From: JAXDMK01 sp963765955
GTDB taxonomy: Bacteria > Actinomycetota > Acidimicrobiia > Acidimicrobiales > AC-14
DNA: 64,000 nucleotides
Direction of reading: 5' to 3'
NCBI GenBank assembly: GCA_963765955.1
Contig: CAVXYA010000011.1
Span: forward strand, 62,001 to 126,000
Position numbers and translations under genes: made by a program. Positions 34,486 through 46,171 of the stretch are shown here, one piece after another (the first letter of the stretch is position 1; the number at the start of each line of letters is the position of its first letter). The notes below the pieces were generated by a model. That model searched no databases. It saw only the letters and a list, made by a program, of their open reading frames with translations, and was not told where the DNA came from.

Positions 34486-35151
34486 CGGGGTCGAACCGGT
34501 AGCCGACCAGGCGGATGGTCTCGATGGACGTCCGTCCGAACGGTTCGTCGATCTTGCGCCGGAGCTGGCCGACGTAGACCTCGACGATGTTGGGGTCGCC
34601 CTCGAAGGCGAAGTCCCACACGTGGTCGACGATCTCCGACTTGGAGAGCGCTTCGCCCGCCCGGCGCATGAAGAACTCGAGCAGGGAGAACTGGCGGGGC
34701 GAGAGCGCGATCTGGGTGTCGCCCCGCCACGCCCGGTGGGCGGCGGGGTCGAGGCGGAGGTCGCCGGCGGTGAGCACCGCCGGCCGCTCCCGCCCCCCCG
34801 GCGCAGGAGGGCCCGCAGCCGGGCGAGGAGCACGACGTAGGAGAACGGCTTGGTGAGGAAGTCGTCGGCCCCGGTGTCGAGGGCCTCGGCCTCGTCGAGC
34901 TCGCCGTTCTTGGCCGTGAGCATGAGGAGCGGCGTCCAGTCGCCGGCCGACCGCAGCTCGGCGCACACCTTGTAGCCGCTCATCCCCGGCAGCATGATGT
35001 CGCAGACGATGGCGTCGTAGGCGCCCTCCTTCGCCATCCACAGGCCCTCGGTCCCGTCGCCGGCGATGTCGACCGCGAACCCGTCGGCCCGCAGCCCCCG
35101 CCGCACCGACGCGGCCAGATGCCGGTCGTCTTCGATCATGAGGACTCGCAT
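34475..35151 (-). CDS. OmpR-family response regulator (frameshifted)
   Basis: About 226 aa. The receiver domain opens MRVLMIEDDRHLAASVRRGL, with the phospho-acceptor in IVCDIMLPGMSGYK and LLMLTAKNGELDE and DFLTKPFSY later. The shift lies in a G7 run near 34798, which seems to lack one G. The winged-helix domain follows in the other frame (LSPRQFSLLEFFMRRAGE, VEVYVGQLRRKID, ETIRLVGYRFDP). It is transcribed with the histidine kinase. Three CTGAA half-sites upstream are a likely binding site for it. Confidence 0.87.
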
Positions 35152-35175
35152 GGCCGTCAGCGTGCCACGCCTGAC

Positions 35176-35202
35176 CTGAAGGCGCGCTGAACGCCCGCTG
35201 AA
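35176..35202. promoter_or_regulatory. Direct-repeat operator, candidate response-regulator box
   Basis: CTGAA at 35176, 35187 and 35198, spaced exactly 11 bases, in the divergent region between the two-component system and the PepSY-like gene. This spacing is typical of OmpR/PhoB-family sites. Confidence 0.6.
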
Positions 35203-35381
35203 CGCCCGCCTTGACCGACAGCCTGCCTTCAGGCACCCGTCTTTACGTTCGCCTCGGCAGCCGACGAGCAAGGGGACGAGTCCATGACCCGAGAGAGACG
35301 AACGCCCAGGCGGCGACCGTCAGCCAGGGTTCAGGTGCCGTACGTACCATGGGGGCGATCGAAGACATCGGAGGAGTCCGC

Positions 35382-35778
35382 ATGGCCGACAGGAAGAAGT
35401 GGAAGCTCATCGTGGCCGCCGCCGGGGTGGCCCTCGCCACGGCGCTGGCCGGCGGGGGGATCGCCGTCGGGGCCGCAGTCGACGACGACGACGTCGTGGC
35501 GACAGGAGCCGACGCCGACCGAGCCACCGTCGCCGCCCTGGAGGCGACCGGGGGAGGGACGTCCGGCTCCGTCGAGCGGGACGAGGAGGGCACGAGCGTC
35601 TGGGAGGTGGAGCTCACCAAGACCGACGGCACCGCCGTCGAGGTCACCCTCGACAGCAACTACAAGGTCGTCGCCGTCGACGACGAGTCCGACGACGGTC
35701 CGGACGACGACGGCCGACGAGACCGCCGACGACGACGCGGACGACGACTCCGACGACGACCCGGACGACGACGACTGA
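35382..35778 (+). CDS. PepSY-like exported protein with acidic tail (frameshifted)
   Basis: About 131 aa. N-terminal membrane/signal segment (WKLIVAAAGVALATALAGGG) followed by a PepSY-like unit: ADRATVAALEATGGGTSG, WEVELTKTDGTAVEVTLD, KVVAVDDE. One extra base near 35706 moves the frame, after which a tail of Asp with few other residues (DETADDDADDDS...) runs to the stop at 35778. Acidic PepSY proteins divergent from a two-component system are often its targets or feedback inhibitors. Calcium or cation binding by the tail is a guess. Confidence 0.7.
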
Positions 35779-35788
35779 CCGAGGACGG

Positions 35789-36511
35789 GTGGCGGCGAGC
35801 GCTCTGCTCGTCGCCTGCGCCCTCGGCGTCGCCGCCTGCGGCTCGGACCCGAAGCCGAACCGGCCCCAGGAGAACGGGCCCGCCTACGCCCCCCACATCG
35901 ATCCCGCCGAGTTCTCCACCACCATCGACAATCCCCTCCTCCCGATGACGCCCGGCACCCGGATGATCTACGAGGGTCGGGTCGACGGCGGCCTCGAGCG
36001 GATCGTGGTCGAGGTCACCCGCGCCACGAGGACGGTGATGGGCGTGACGACGGTGGTCGTCCGGGACACGGCGAGCCTCGACGGCGAGGTGATCGAGGAC
36101 ACCTACGACTGGTACGCCCAGCACCGCGACGGCTCCGTCTGGTACTTCGGCGAGGACACCAAGGAGCTCGAGGACGGGAGGGTCCTCAACACCAAGGGGT
36201 CCTGGGAGGCAGGGGTGGACGGGGCCCAGCCGGGCATCGTGATGCCCGCCCGCCCGGCGGTCGGCGAGAGGTACCGGCAGGAGCTCTACGCGGGCGAGGC
36301 AGAGGACGAGGCCGAGGTCCTGGGCGTCGCCGAGCACGTCAGCGTGCCCTTCGGGACGTTCACCGACGTCGTCAGGACGCTCGACACCACGCCGCTCCAG
36401 CCCGAGGTCGTGGAGCACAAGCACTACGCCCCCGGCGTCGGCTTCGTGCTGGCGGTCGACGGGGCCGGGGGGAACGAGCGCATGGAACTGGTGGCGGTGG
36501 AGCGCTTCTAG
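35789..36511 (+). CDS. Lipoprotein, function unknown
   Basis: 240 aa. Signal peptide VAASALLVACALGVAACGS with lipobox Cys near residue 17. The mature part contains FSTTIDNPLLPMTPGTRMIYEG, DTYDWYAQHRDGSVWYFGED and HYAPGVGFVLAVDG, a beta-rich pattern I have seen in exported actinobacterial and proteobacterial proteins without a known role. GTG start ten bases after the PepSY-like stop, probably one operon under the response-regulator box. Confidence 0.75.
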   Translation: MAASALLVACALGVAACGSDPKPNRPQENGPAYAPHIDPAEFSTTIDNPLLPMTPGTRMIYEGRVDGGLERIVVEVTRATRTVMGVTTVVVRDTASLDGEVIEDTYDWYAQHRDGSVWYFGEDTKELEDGRVLNTKGSWEAGVDGAQPGIVMPARPAVGERYRQELYAGEAEDEAEVLGVAEHVSVPFGTFTDVVRTLDTTPLQPEVVEHKHYAPGVGFVLAVDGAGGNERMELVAVERF

Positions 36512-36647
36512 CCTGCGCCCGGCCCCGGCCGAAAGGGGCCGAATGGCCCATCGAACCCGGTGACGGCGAGGTTCACACTCGGCTTGTAGCTCACGTCTGA
36601 CGTGCGACCGCGATGTCGACGGCCGCTCCTTCGAGAGGAGAACGGCG

Positions 36648-37347
36648 ATGGCCGGTCGTAGTCCCAAGGTGGTGCTGCTCGTCCTGGGCACCACGGTGTC
36701 GCTGGTCCTGGGCGCGGGATTCTTCGCCCTCACCAGCGACTCGGTCACCAGTGCCGGCAACTCGGCCGAGTCGGGAACCTGGAAGCCCCCCAGCCACGAC
36801 CTGCAGGTCGCCACCAGCGACGACTTCGCGTGCCTCGTGCGCCATCGCCAACTACGCCGGGTCCCTCCCGGCCACCTTCTCCGCGGTCGACGTCGACCTG
36901 TCCCGCCCGCCGGGCGCCGGCGCCTACGTCGCCAAGGTCTTCTGCATCAAGAACGCGGGGACCGCCCCCGCCCAGCTGACCGCATCGGTGGTCAACCTGG
37001 TGCAGACCGAGGCCGGCTGCTCGGACGGGGAGGCCGAGGCGGGCGACGCCACCTGTGGTGATGGTGTCGGTGAGCTGGGGGCGGTCGTCGACGAGACGTT
37101 CTCGATGGCCAGCGACGCCGGGAGCGATCCCGCCTGCACCGCGGCCACCTTCCCCGTTTCCCGCTTCGAGTCCGGCTACATCGACGCCGTCCTCCACGCC
37201 TCCCTGCCGGCGGGGGGACACTGCCGGTTCGTCTACATGCTGTCCCCGACGTTCCTGACGGTGACCGAGGCGCAACGTTTGCAGGCCCAGTCGGACGGCG
37301 TTCAGTGGGACGTGGTCCTGCGGCTGGAGGACGTGATCGCCGTATGA
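36648..37347 (+). CDS. CalY/TasA-like SipW-dependent secreted protein (frameshifted)
   Basis: About 233 aa. The signal region VVLLVLGTTVSLVLGAGFFAL followed by TSDSVTSAGNSAESGTW has the alanine/serine-rich context of SipW substrates. One inserted base near 36830 shifts the frame. The rest reads AIANYAGSLPATFSAVDVDL, VAKVFCIKNAGTAPAQLTAS and FVYMLSPTFLTVTEAQRL, matching the NxGxxPA-type pattern of TasA/CalY domains. ATG preceded by GAGGAG at seven bases. The stop overlaps the SipW gene as ATGA. TasA/CalY proteins build extracellular fibres in Bacillus; the role here is inferred. Confidence 0.68.
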
Positions 37348-37862
37348 CGTCGGTGGTCCGGCGGGTCGCCACTTGGCTGCTGGTGGCGGCCATGCTCGTC
37401 CTGGTCGGGTTCCTCGGCGCGGCCGGGCTCGGCCACTGGACGTTCCACATCGTGCGGACGGCGTCGATGGCGCCGGCCGTGCCCCGGGACAGCCTGGCCG
37501 CGGTCGCCCCCGCCGACGGCCGGTCGGCCCAGGTCGGCGAAGTGGTGGCCTTCCGCCTGGCGGACCGACCCGATGTGACGGTGATCCACCGGGTCGTGGA
37601 GCGGATCGAACAGGGGGGCGACGTGTTCTTCCGGACCAAGGGCGACGCCAACGCCGAGCCCGATGTCCGGCTGGTGCCGGCGGCCGCCATCGGGGGCCGG
37701 GTGACCTTCGACGTGCACGGGGCGGGCGTGGTCGCCCGCAACCTGCGACCGCCGTGGACGTGGCTGATCTTCGTCGGAGGACCGCTGGCGCTGCTGGTCG
37801 GCGGCGAGGTGCGGGCCCGGGTGCGGTCGCGGCGACAGGTGGTCACTAAGCCGATGGTAGCC

Positions 37863-37883
37863 GAACATATGTTCGTCTACAGT
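37863..37883 (+). promoter_or_regulatory. LexA box and -10 of dnaE2
   Basis: GAACATATGTTC (37863-37874) is a perfect SOS-box palindrome; TACAGT (37878-37883) follows and the dnaE2 GTG starts seven bases later. Confidence 0.85.
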
Positions 37884-37890
37884 CGGGAAG

Positions 37891-41281
<3,391 letters not shown>

Positions 41282-41313
41282 CGCTGTCGCACGCCCGCCG
41301 TATCCTTGGGCCC

Positions 41314-41868
41314 ATGGCAGTCGAGCAGCCCCGCACGCTCACGTACGCCGACTACGCGGCCCTCCCCGACGACGGCCGGCGCTTCGAGCTCATCGACGGG
41401 GAGCTGTTCGAGATGGCCGCGCCCTCCACCCGCCACCAGGACATCGTCCTGCGACTCGGCTGGGCCTTCCATGACCACGTCCGCCGCCACGGCGGGGGAC
41501 GGGTGTACGTCGCCCCGTGCGACGTGGTGCTGTCCGACACGGTCACCGTCCAGCCCGACGTGGTGTACCTGTCCGACGCCGACGCCCACCGGATCACCGC
41601 CCCGAACATCCAGGGCCCGCCCACGCTCGTGGTCGAGGTTCTCTCCGTCCCCCGGCACGATCTGGTGCGCAAGCGCGAGTTGTACTCCCGCTTCGGAGTT
41701 CCCGAGTACTGGGTCGTCCATCCCGACGCCGACCGGGTCGAGGTCTACCGGCTCGAATCCGACGCCGTCGCGTACGCCAAGCCCGTCGTCCTCGAGCCGG
41801 GCGAGCAGGTGGTCAGCGACCTCGTTCCCGGGCTGACGATCGACGTCGGCGAGCTCCTCGCCCTCTGA
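41314..41868 (+). CDS. Uma2 family protein (DUF820, restriction-endonuclease-like fold)
   Basis: 184 aa. Opens TLTYADYAALPDDGRRFELIDGE with the family's Glu/Asp-rich start, then APSTRHQDIVLRL, VTVQPDVVYLSD, PTLVVEVLSVP (the PD-(D/E)xK core), and FGVPEYWVVHPD. Uma2 proteins are common in Actinobacteria and Cyanobacteria, and their function is unsettled. TATCCT lies seven bases before the ATG. Confidence 0.88.
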   Translation: MAVEQPRTLTYADYAALPDDGRRFELIDGELFEMAAPSTRHQDIVLRLGWAFHDHVRRHGGGRVYVAPCDVVLSDTVTVQPDVVYLSDADAHRITAPNIQGPPTLVVEVLSVPRHDLVRKRELYSRFGVPEYWVVHPDADRVEVYRLESDAVAYAKPVVLEPGEQVVSDLVPGLTIDVGELLAL

Positions 41869-41906
41869 TCAGCCTTGCCCGTTCGCCGGTAGTTAGCCTG
41901 GTCGGC

Positions 41907-42185
41907 ATGGGACTCTTCGACGAGATGAAGGACCTGGCCGACAAGCACGCCGACCAGGTCGAGGACGTCATCGACAAGGTCGCCGACGTGGTCGACGACA
42001 AGACCGGCGGCAAGTACTCCGAGCACATCGAGACCGGAGCCGAGAAGGCGAAGGACTTCGTCGGCCCCGACAAGGCCGACCCCGACGCCGACTCCGCCAA
42101 CAACGACTCCGACAACAACGACTCCGACAACAACGACGCCGACAAGGACGACGCCGACAAGGGCGGCTCCGCGACCGACTGGTAA
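41907..42185 (+). CDS. Rv0909/MT0933-like putative antitoxin
   Basis: 92 aa, very acidic. The start GLFDEMKDLADKHADQVEDV and DDKTGGKYSEHIETGAEKA match the MT0933-like family, annotated as antitoxins of a type II pair in mycobacteria. The tail is a run of Asp/Asn/Ser repeats. No recognisable toxin gene lies next to it, so it may be an orphan or not an antitoxin at all. TAGCCT lies seven bases before the ATG. Confidence 0.8.
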   Translation: MGLFDEMKDLADKHADQVEDVIDKVADVVDDKTGGKYSEHIETGAEKAKDFVGPDKADPDADSANNDSDNNDSDNNDADKDDADKGGSATDW

Positions 42186-42220
42186 CCCCCGAGCGCGGTT
42201 ATCCGCCACCACCGCCGGGA

Positions 42221-42751
42221 ATGACCTGCGGCATGGACGCAATCACGATGCTGAGGCAGGACCACAAGACCGTCGAGAAGCTGTTCAAGCAGTTCGAGAA
42301 GGCGCAGGACGACGCCCAGGAGGCCAGGCGGATCGCCGACCAGATCGTCGAGGAGCTGTCGGTGCACGCCTTCATCGAGGAGCAGGTGTTCTACCCGGCG
42401 GTCAGGGCCGAGATGCCCGACGCCGAGGACGACATCCTCGAGGCCCTCGAAGAGCACCACGTGGCCAAGTGGCTGCTCTCCGAGATCGACGGCATGTCGC
42501 CCGACAACGAGCGCTTCCGGGCCAAGACGATGGTGCTCATCGAGAGCGTGCGCCACCACGTCGAGGAGGAGGAGCAGACCCTCTTCCCCGAGGTGCGCAA
42601 GGAGCTCAAGCGCAAGCGCCTCACCGAGCTGGGCGCCGAGATGGAGGAGGCCAAGAGGACGGCGCCCCGCCAGCCGAACCCGAAGGCCCCGGACACACCG
42701 GGCAACAACCAGGCCAGCGGACGGCCGCGCGTCAGCGCCGCCGCCGGATAG
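42221..42751 (+). CDS. Hemerythrin HHE-domain protein
   Basis: 176 aa. The HHE cation-binding helices carry DAITMLRQDHKTVEKLF, VEELSVHAFIEEQVFYP, EEHHVAKWLL and RHHVEEEEQTLFPEV, providing the His and Glu iron ligands. Such proteins bind O2 or serve in oxidative and nitrosative stress. The ATG at 42233 (MDAITML) is a good alternative start. Located among small stress-type genes. Confidence 0.88.
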   Translation: MTCGMDAITMLRQDHKTVEKLFKQFEKAQDDAQEARRIADQIVEELSVHAFIEEQVFYPAVRAEMPDAEDDILEALEEHHVAKWLLSEIDGMSPDNERFRAKTMVLIESVRHHVEEEEQTLFPEVRKELKRKRLTELGAEMEEAKRTAPRQPNPKAPDTPGNNQASGRPRVSAAAG

Positions 42752-42793
42752 GGCCCCGGGCCCGCCCCCCGCCCGCAGCACGACCACGCAACC

Positions 42794-43012
42794 ATGGACG
42801 TGTCCCAGATAGGCAGGTACCTCCTGGTGGCGGCGCTCGTGCTCGCCGCCACCGGGGGCCTGCTCCTGCTCGCCGGGGGCCTCGGACTCGGCCGGCTGCC
42901 GGGCGACCTCGCCTTCGGGAAGAAGAACGTCCGGGTCTACGTGCCGATCGCAACCTCGATCGTGCTGTCGGTGGTGGCCACGATCGTGCTCAACCTGCTG
43001 TCCCGCCGCTGA
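42794..43012 (+). CDS. DUF2905-like small membrane protein
   Basis: 72 aa, two membrane helices (YLLVAALVLAATGGLLLLAG and VPIATSIVLSVVATIVL) joined by LGRLPGDLAFGKKNVRVYVP, the typical DUF2905 loop. Function unknown. Its 3' end overlaps the convergent acetyltransferase gene by about 20 bases. Confidence 0.85.
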   Translation: MDVSQIGRYLLVAALVLAATGGLLLLAGGLGLGRLPGDLAFGKKNVRVYVPIATSIVLSVVATIVLNLLSRR

Positions 43013-43509
43013 CATCGGCTTCGTCGAGCACGAGCCCCATCACCACCGCGTCCCACAGCTCCCCGTTGCGGCGCCGGTAGTGGCGGCGGAGGCGGCCCTC
43101 CTCCTCGAAGCCGAGACCTGCGGTACAGGGCCAGGGCGGCTTCGTTGTGGGGCCACACCTGGAGCGACACCTTGTGGCAGCCGTGGGCCCGGGCCGCGTC
43201 GATCGCGGCCCGCACCAGGGCGGAGCCCACGCCCCGCCGCCGCCAGCCGCGGTCGACCAGCATGCCCAGCGACGCCACGCCGTAGGGCGTCAGGTCGACG
43301 TTCACCTGGCCCACCACCACGCCGTCGGCTTCGGCCACCAGGGGGACTCCGTCGCCCGAGGCCAGCCGCGCCTCCCACCGCCGGCGGTGGTCGTCGGTGT
43401 CGACGGGGCCCTCGCCGCCCAGCCACCGGCCCTCGTCCGCCACCGCCGCGTACAGCTCCACCAACCGATCGATGTCGGCCGCGGTGGCCGGCCGGACGAC
43501 CACCTTCAC
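42990..43509 (-). CDS. GNAT-family N-acetyltransferase (frameshifted)
   Basis: About 172 aa. The acetyl-CoA fold is clear: VRPATAADIDRLVELYAAV, VVVGQVNVDLTP, MLVDRGWRRRGVGSALV (pyrophosphate-binding loop) and WPHNEAALALYRR. One extra base near 43118 moves the frame, after which GFEEEGRLRRHYRRRNGEL and DAVVMGLVLDEA complete the domain up to the stop at 42990. Substrate unknown. The start overlaps the SDR stop by four bases. Confidence 0.82.
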
Positions 43510-44411
43510 GTGCGGCGGCCGACCATCCCCGCCACCCTCCGGACCAGGCCCCGGGGGGCGTGGCGGGACAGGCCCACCAGCAGCCGGTAGCCGAACCCGG
43601 GCACGCAGATCGCCTGGCCCCGACCGACCGCGGCCAGGGCGGCGTCGACCACCGCCTCCGACGTCATCCAGAAGGGCCCCGGGAGCGACCGGCCCATGTC
43701 GGCCCGGTCGTGGAACTCGGTGCGGGTGAAACCGGGAAGCACGGCGGTGACCGAGACGCCGCTTCCCCTCAGCTCCTCGTGCAGCGACTCGCTCAGGCTG
43801 GTGAGGAACGCCTTGGTGGCGGCGTAGGTGGCTACGAAGGGGATGGGCTGCTCACCCGATATCGACGACACGTTGACGATGCCGCCCCGCCCTCGCGCCA
43901 CCATCACCGGCAGGGCGGCTGACGTGAGTCGCGCCGGCGCCAGCAGGTTGAGGCGGACCATGGCCTCCACGCCGTCGACGGCCAGCGACGAGTAGGACCC
44001 GTGGCCGCCCGCCCCGGCGTTGTTCACCAGCAGGTCGACCGGCCGCTCCCCCTCCCGCAGCCGGGTCTCCACGCGGGCCAGCTGGTCGGGGTCGGACAGG
44101 TCGGCCACCAGCGTCTCGACCGTCACGCCGTGGGCCGAGGACAGCTCGCCGGCCAACTCGTCCAGCCGGTCCCGTCGGCGGGCCACGACCACCAGGTCGG
44201 TGCCGGCGAGCGCCAGCCGGCGGGCGAAGGTGGCGCCGATCCCGCTGGACGCGCCGGTGACCATGGCCAGCGACCACCGGGGCTGAGACCGTGAAGCATC
44301 TCGTGGCTCGGGCCGGGTGGCAGGAGGCGACTCGGGATGGCCCTCGGTGACGCCGTCGGTGGGCCGGGCGTCGGTGTGGCGGGCGAGGGTCGGGCGGGGG
44401 ACGGGTGCCAT
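43506..44411 (-). CDS. Short-chain dehydrogenase/reductase
   Basis: 301 aa. Classical SDR with LAMVTGASSGIGATFARRLA (NAD(P) site), DLLVNNAGAGGHG, IVNVSSISGEQP (catalytic Ser) and YAATKAFLTSLSESL (Tyr-x3-Lys). An arginine pair after the first strand favours NADP(H). A ~45-residue low-complexity leader precedes the core; a shorter start is possible, but TAGCCT nine bases before this ATG supports it. Substrate unknown. Confidence 0.87.
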   Translation of the reverse strand: MAPVPRPTLARHTDARPTDGVTEGHPESPPATRPEPRDASRSQPRWSLAMVTGASSGIGATFARRLALAGTDLVVVARRRDRLDELAGELSSAHGVTVETLVADLSDPDQLARVETRLREGERPVDLLVNNAGAGGHGSYSSLAVDGVEAMVRLNLLAPARLTSAALPVMVARGRGGIVNVSSISGEQPIPFVATYAATKAFLTSLSESLHEELRGSGVSVTAVLPGFTRTEFHDRADMGRSLPGPFWMTSEAVVDAALAAVGRGQAICVPGFGYRLLVGLSRHAPRGLVRRVAGMVGRRT

Positions 44412-44579
44412 CCCCGCCGCAGGCTAGTGGCGACCGATGCCCGCCTCGGGCACCGACTGGGGACCCGGCCGGCGGCGGTGCAACGCAACACTCCATTAAC
44501 ACCCGGGAAATCAACCTGACAGGTTCGTTACATACCTTGCGGGCGACCACTGGGGCTCAGGGGAGGGGCATCGAACACG

Positions 44580-45830
44580 ATGGACACTGGGAATACCGCG
44601 TGGGTGCTGGCGTCGTGCGCGCTGGTGCTCTTCATGACGCCGGGACTGGCGTTCTTCTACGGAGGGATGGTCCGGTCCAAGAACATGCTCGGCATGCTCA
44701 TGCAGAACTTCTTCTCCATGGGCCTGGTCAGCGTGCTGTGGGTGCTGGTCGGCTTCAGCCTGGCCTTCGGCACCGATGTCGGCGGCGGACTGGTGGGCGA
44801 CCTCAGCCTGGCCGGTCTGAAGGACGTGGCCGGTGAGGGCTTCGTCGTCCCCGGCTTCGACACCCTCACCATCCCCGCGCTGGCGTTCTGTGCCTTCCAG
44901 ATGATGTTCGCCATCATCACCCCGGCCCTGATCACAGGAGCCACCGCCGACCGCATGAAGTTCGCCGCCTGGGTGGCCTTCCTCGGGGCCTGGGTCATCC
45001 TTGTCTACTCCCCGGTCGCCCACTGGGTCTTCAGCCCCGGCGGATGGCTGTTCGAGCTGGGCGCGCTCGACTTCGCCGGCGGGACGGTCGTCCACATCAA
45101 CGCCGGGATCGCGGCCCTGGTCCTGGTCATCGTGCTCGGCAAGCGCAAGGGCTGGCCCAAGGAGGCCATGCCACCCCACGCCCTGCCGTGGACGCTCATC
45201 GGCACCGGCATCCTGTGGTTCGGCTGGTTCGGCTTCAACGCCGGCTCCGCTCTCGGCGCCAACGCCCAGGCCGCGGGGGCCTTCATGGCCACCAACACCG
45301 CGGCTGCGGCGGCCATGCTCAGCTGGCTGGCGGTCGAGAAGATGAAGAGCGGTCACGCCACCACCCTGGGCGGGGCCTCGGGTGCGGTGGCCGGACTGGT
45401 CGCCATCACCCCCTGCGCCGGCTTCGTGAGCCCCATGGCGGCGGTGGCCATCGGGCTGATCGCGGGCGTGGTCTGCTTCCTCGCCGTCCAGCTCAAGTTC
45501 AAGTTCGGCTTCGATGACTCGCTCGACGTCATCGCCGTCCACCTGGTCGGCGGCATCACCGGCTCGCTGCTGCTGGGGATCTTCGCCAACGAGGCGTTCG
45601 GCGGGCTCCTGGCGGGAGAGGGCTCGTCGCTGCTGGGCAAGCAGTTCGTGGCGGTGGGGGCGACGCTCGCCTACTCGGGGATCGTGACCTTCATCCTGGC
45701 CAAGATCATCGACAAGACCATCGGGCTCCGGGTGTCGGAGGACGACGAGGCGGGCGGCCTCGACCTCAGCCAGCACGCCGAGTCCGCCTACGCTGCCGGT
45801 GAGTTCGGGTCCATGGGGAGGGTCGGCTGA
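44580..45830 (+). CDS. amt: Ammonium transporter
   Basis: 416 aa, 11 helices expected. It begins TAWVLASCALVLFMTPGLAFFYGGMVR, the typical Amt start, and contains AFQMMFAIITPALITG, AHWVFSPGGWL, the signature DFAGGTVVHINAG and FGWFGFNAGSA. Carries NH4+/NH3 across the membrane. glnK follows two bases after its stop, the normal amtB-glnK pair. The 170-bp upstream region has AT-rich stretches (ATTAACACCC, GTTACATACCTT) that could hold a nitrogen-regulator site, but no clear GlnR box could be defined. Confidence 0.95.
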   Translation: MDTGNTAWVLASCALVLFMTPGLAFFYGGMVRSKNMLGMLMQNFFSMGLVSVLWVLVGFSLAFGTDVGGGLVGDLSLAGLKDVAGEGFVVPGFDTLTIPALAFCAFQMMFAIITPALITGATADRMKFAAWVAFLGAWVILVYSPVAHWVFSPGGWLFELGALDFAGGTVVHINAGIAALVLVIVLGKRKGWPKEAMPPHALPWTLIGTGILWFGWFGFNAGSALGANAQAAGAFMATNTAAAAAMLSWLAVEKMKSGHATTLGGASGAVAGLVAITPCAGFVSPMAAVAIGLIAGVVCFLAVQLKFKFGFDDSLDVIAVHLVGGITGSLLLGIFANEAFGGLLAGEGSSLLGKQFVAVGATLAYSGIVTFILAKIIDKTIGLRVSEDDEAGGLDLSQHAESAYAAGEFGSMGRVG

Positions 45831-45832
45831 AA

Positions 45833-46171
45833 ATGAAGCTTGTGACCGCAATCATCAAGCCGTTCAAGGTCGACGACGTCAAGGAGGCCCTGCGAGCGCT
45901 GGGCGTCCAGGGCATGACGGTGTCCGAGGTGCAGGGCTTCGGCCGCCAGCGGGGCCACACCGAGGTCTACCGGGGTGCCGAGTACACCGTCGACTTCGTC
46001 CCCAAGGTGAGGGTGGAGGTGCTCACCGACGACGCCGACGCCTCGGGGGTGGTCGACGCCATCGTCACCGCCGCCCGCACCGACAAGATCGGGGACGGGA
46101 AGGTGTGGTTGACCCCGGTGGAGAACGTGATCCGGATCCGCACCGGGGAGATGGGGCACGACGCCCTCTAG
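45833..46171 (+). CDS. glnK: Nitrogen regulatory protein PII
   Basis: 112 aa. Canonical PII: KLVTAIIKPFKVDDVKEAL, a T-loop GFGRQRGHTEVYRGAEYTVD with the modifiable Tyr51, and VWLTPVENVIRIRTGE. It senses 2-oxoglutarate and ATP/ADP and controls Amt and other targets. A GlnD modifier lies immediately downstream. glnK rather than glnB is chosen from the amt neighbourhood. Confidence 0.95.
   Translation: MKLVTAIIKPFKVDDVKEALRALGVQGMTVSEVQGFGRQRGHTEVYRGAEYTVDFVPKVRVEVLTDDADASGVVDAIVTAARTDKIGDGKVWLTPVENVIRIRTGEMGHDAL

Noticed and set aside
41907..42185. Complete toxin-antitoxin pair with the Rv0909-like gene
   Set aside because: The adjoining Uma2 and hemerythrin genes are not recognised toxins; only the antitoxin-like family match can be supported.
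44500..44560. GlnR operator upstream of amt
   Set aside because: AT-rich pieces are present but no convincing pair of half-sites with the right spacing could be drawn.
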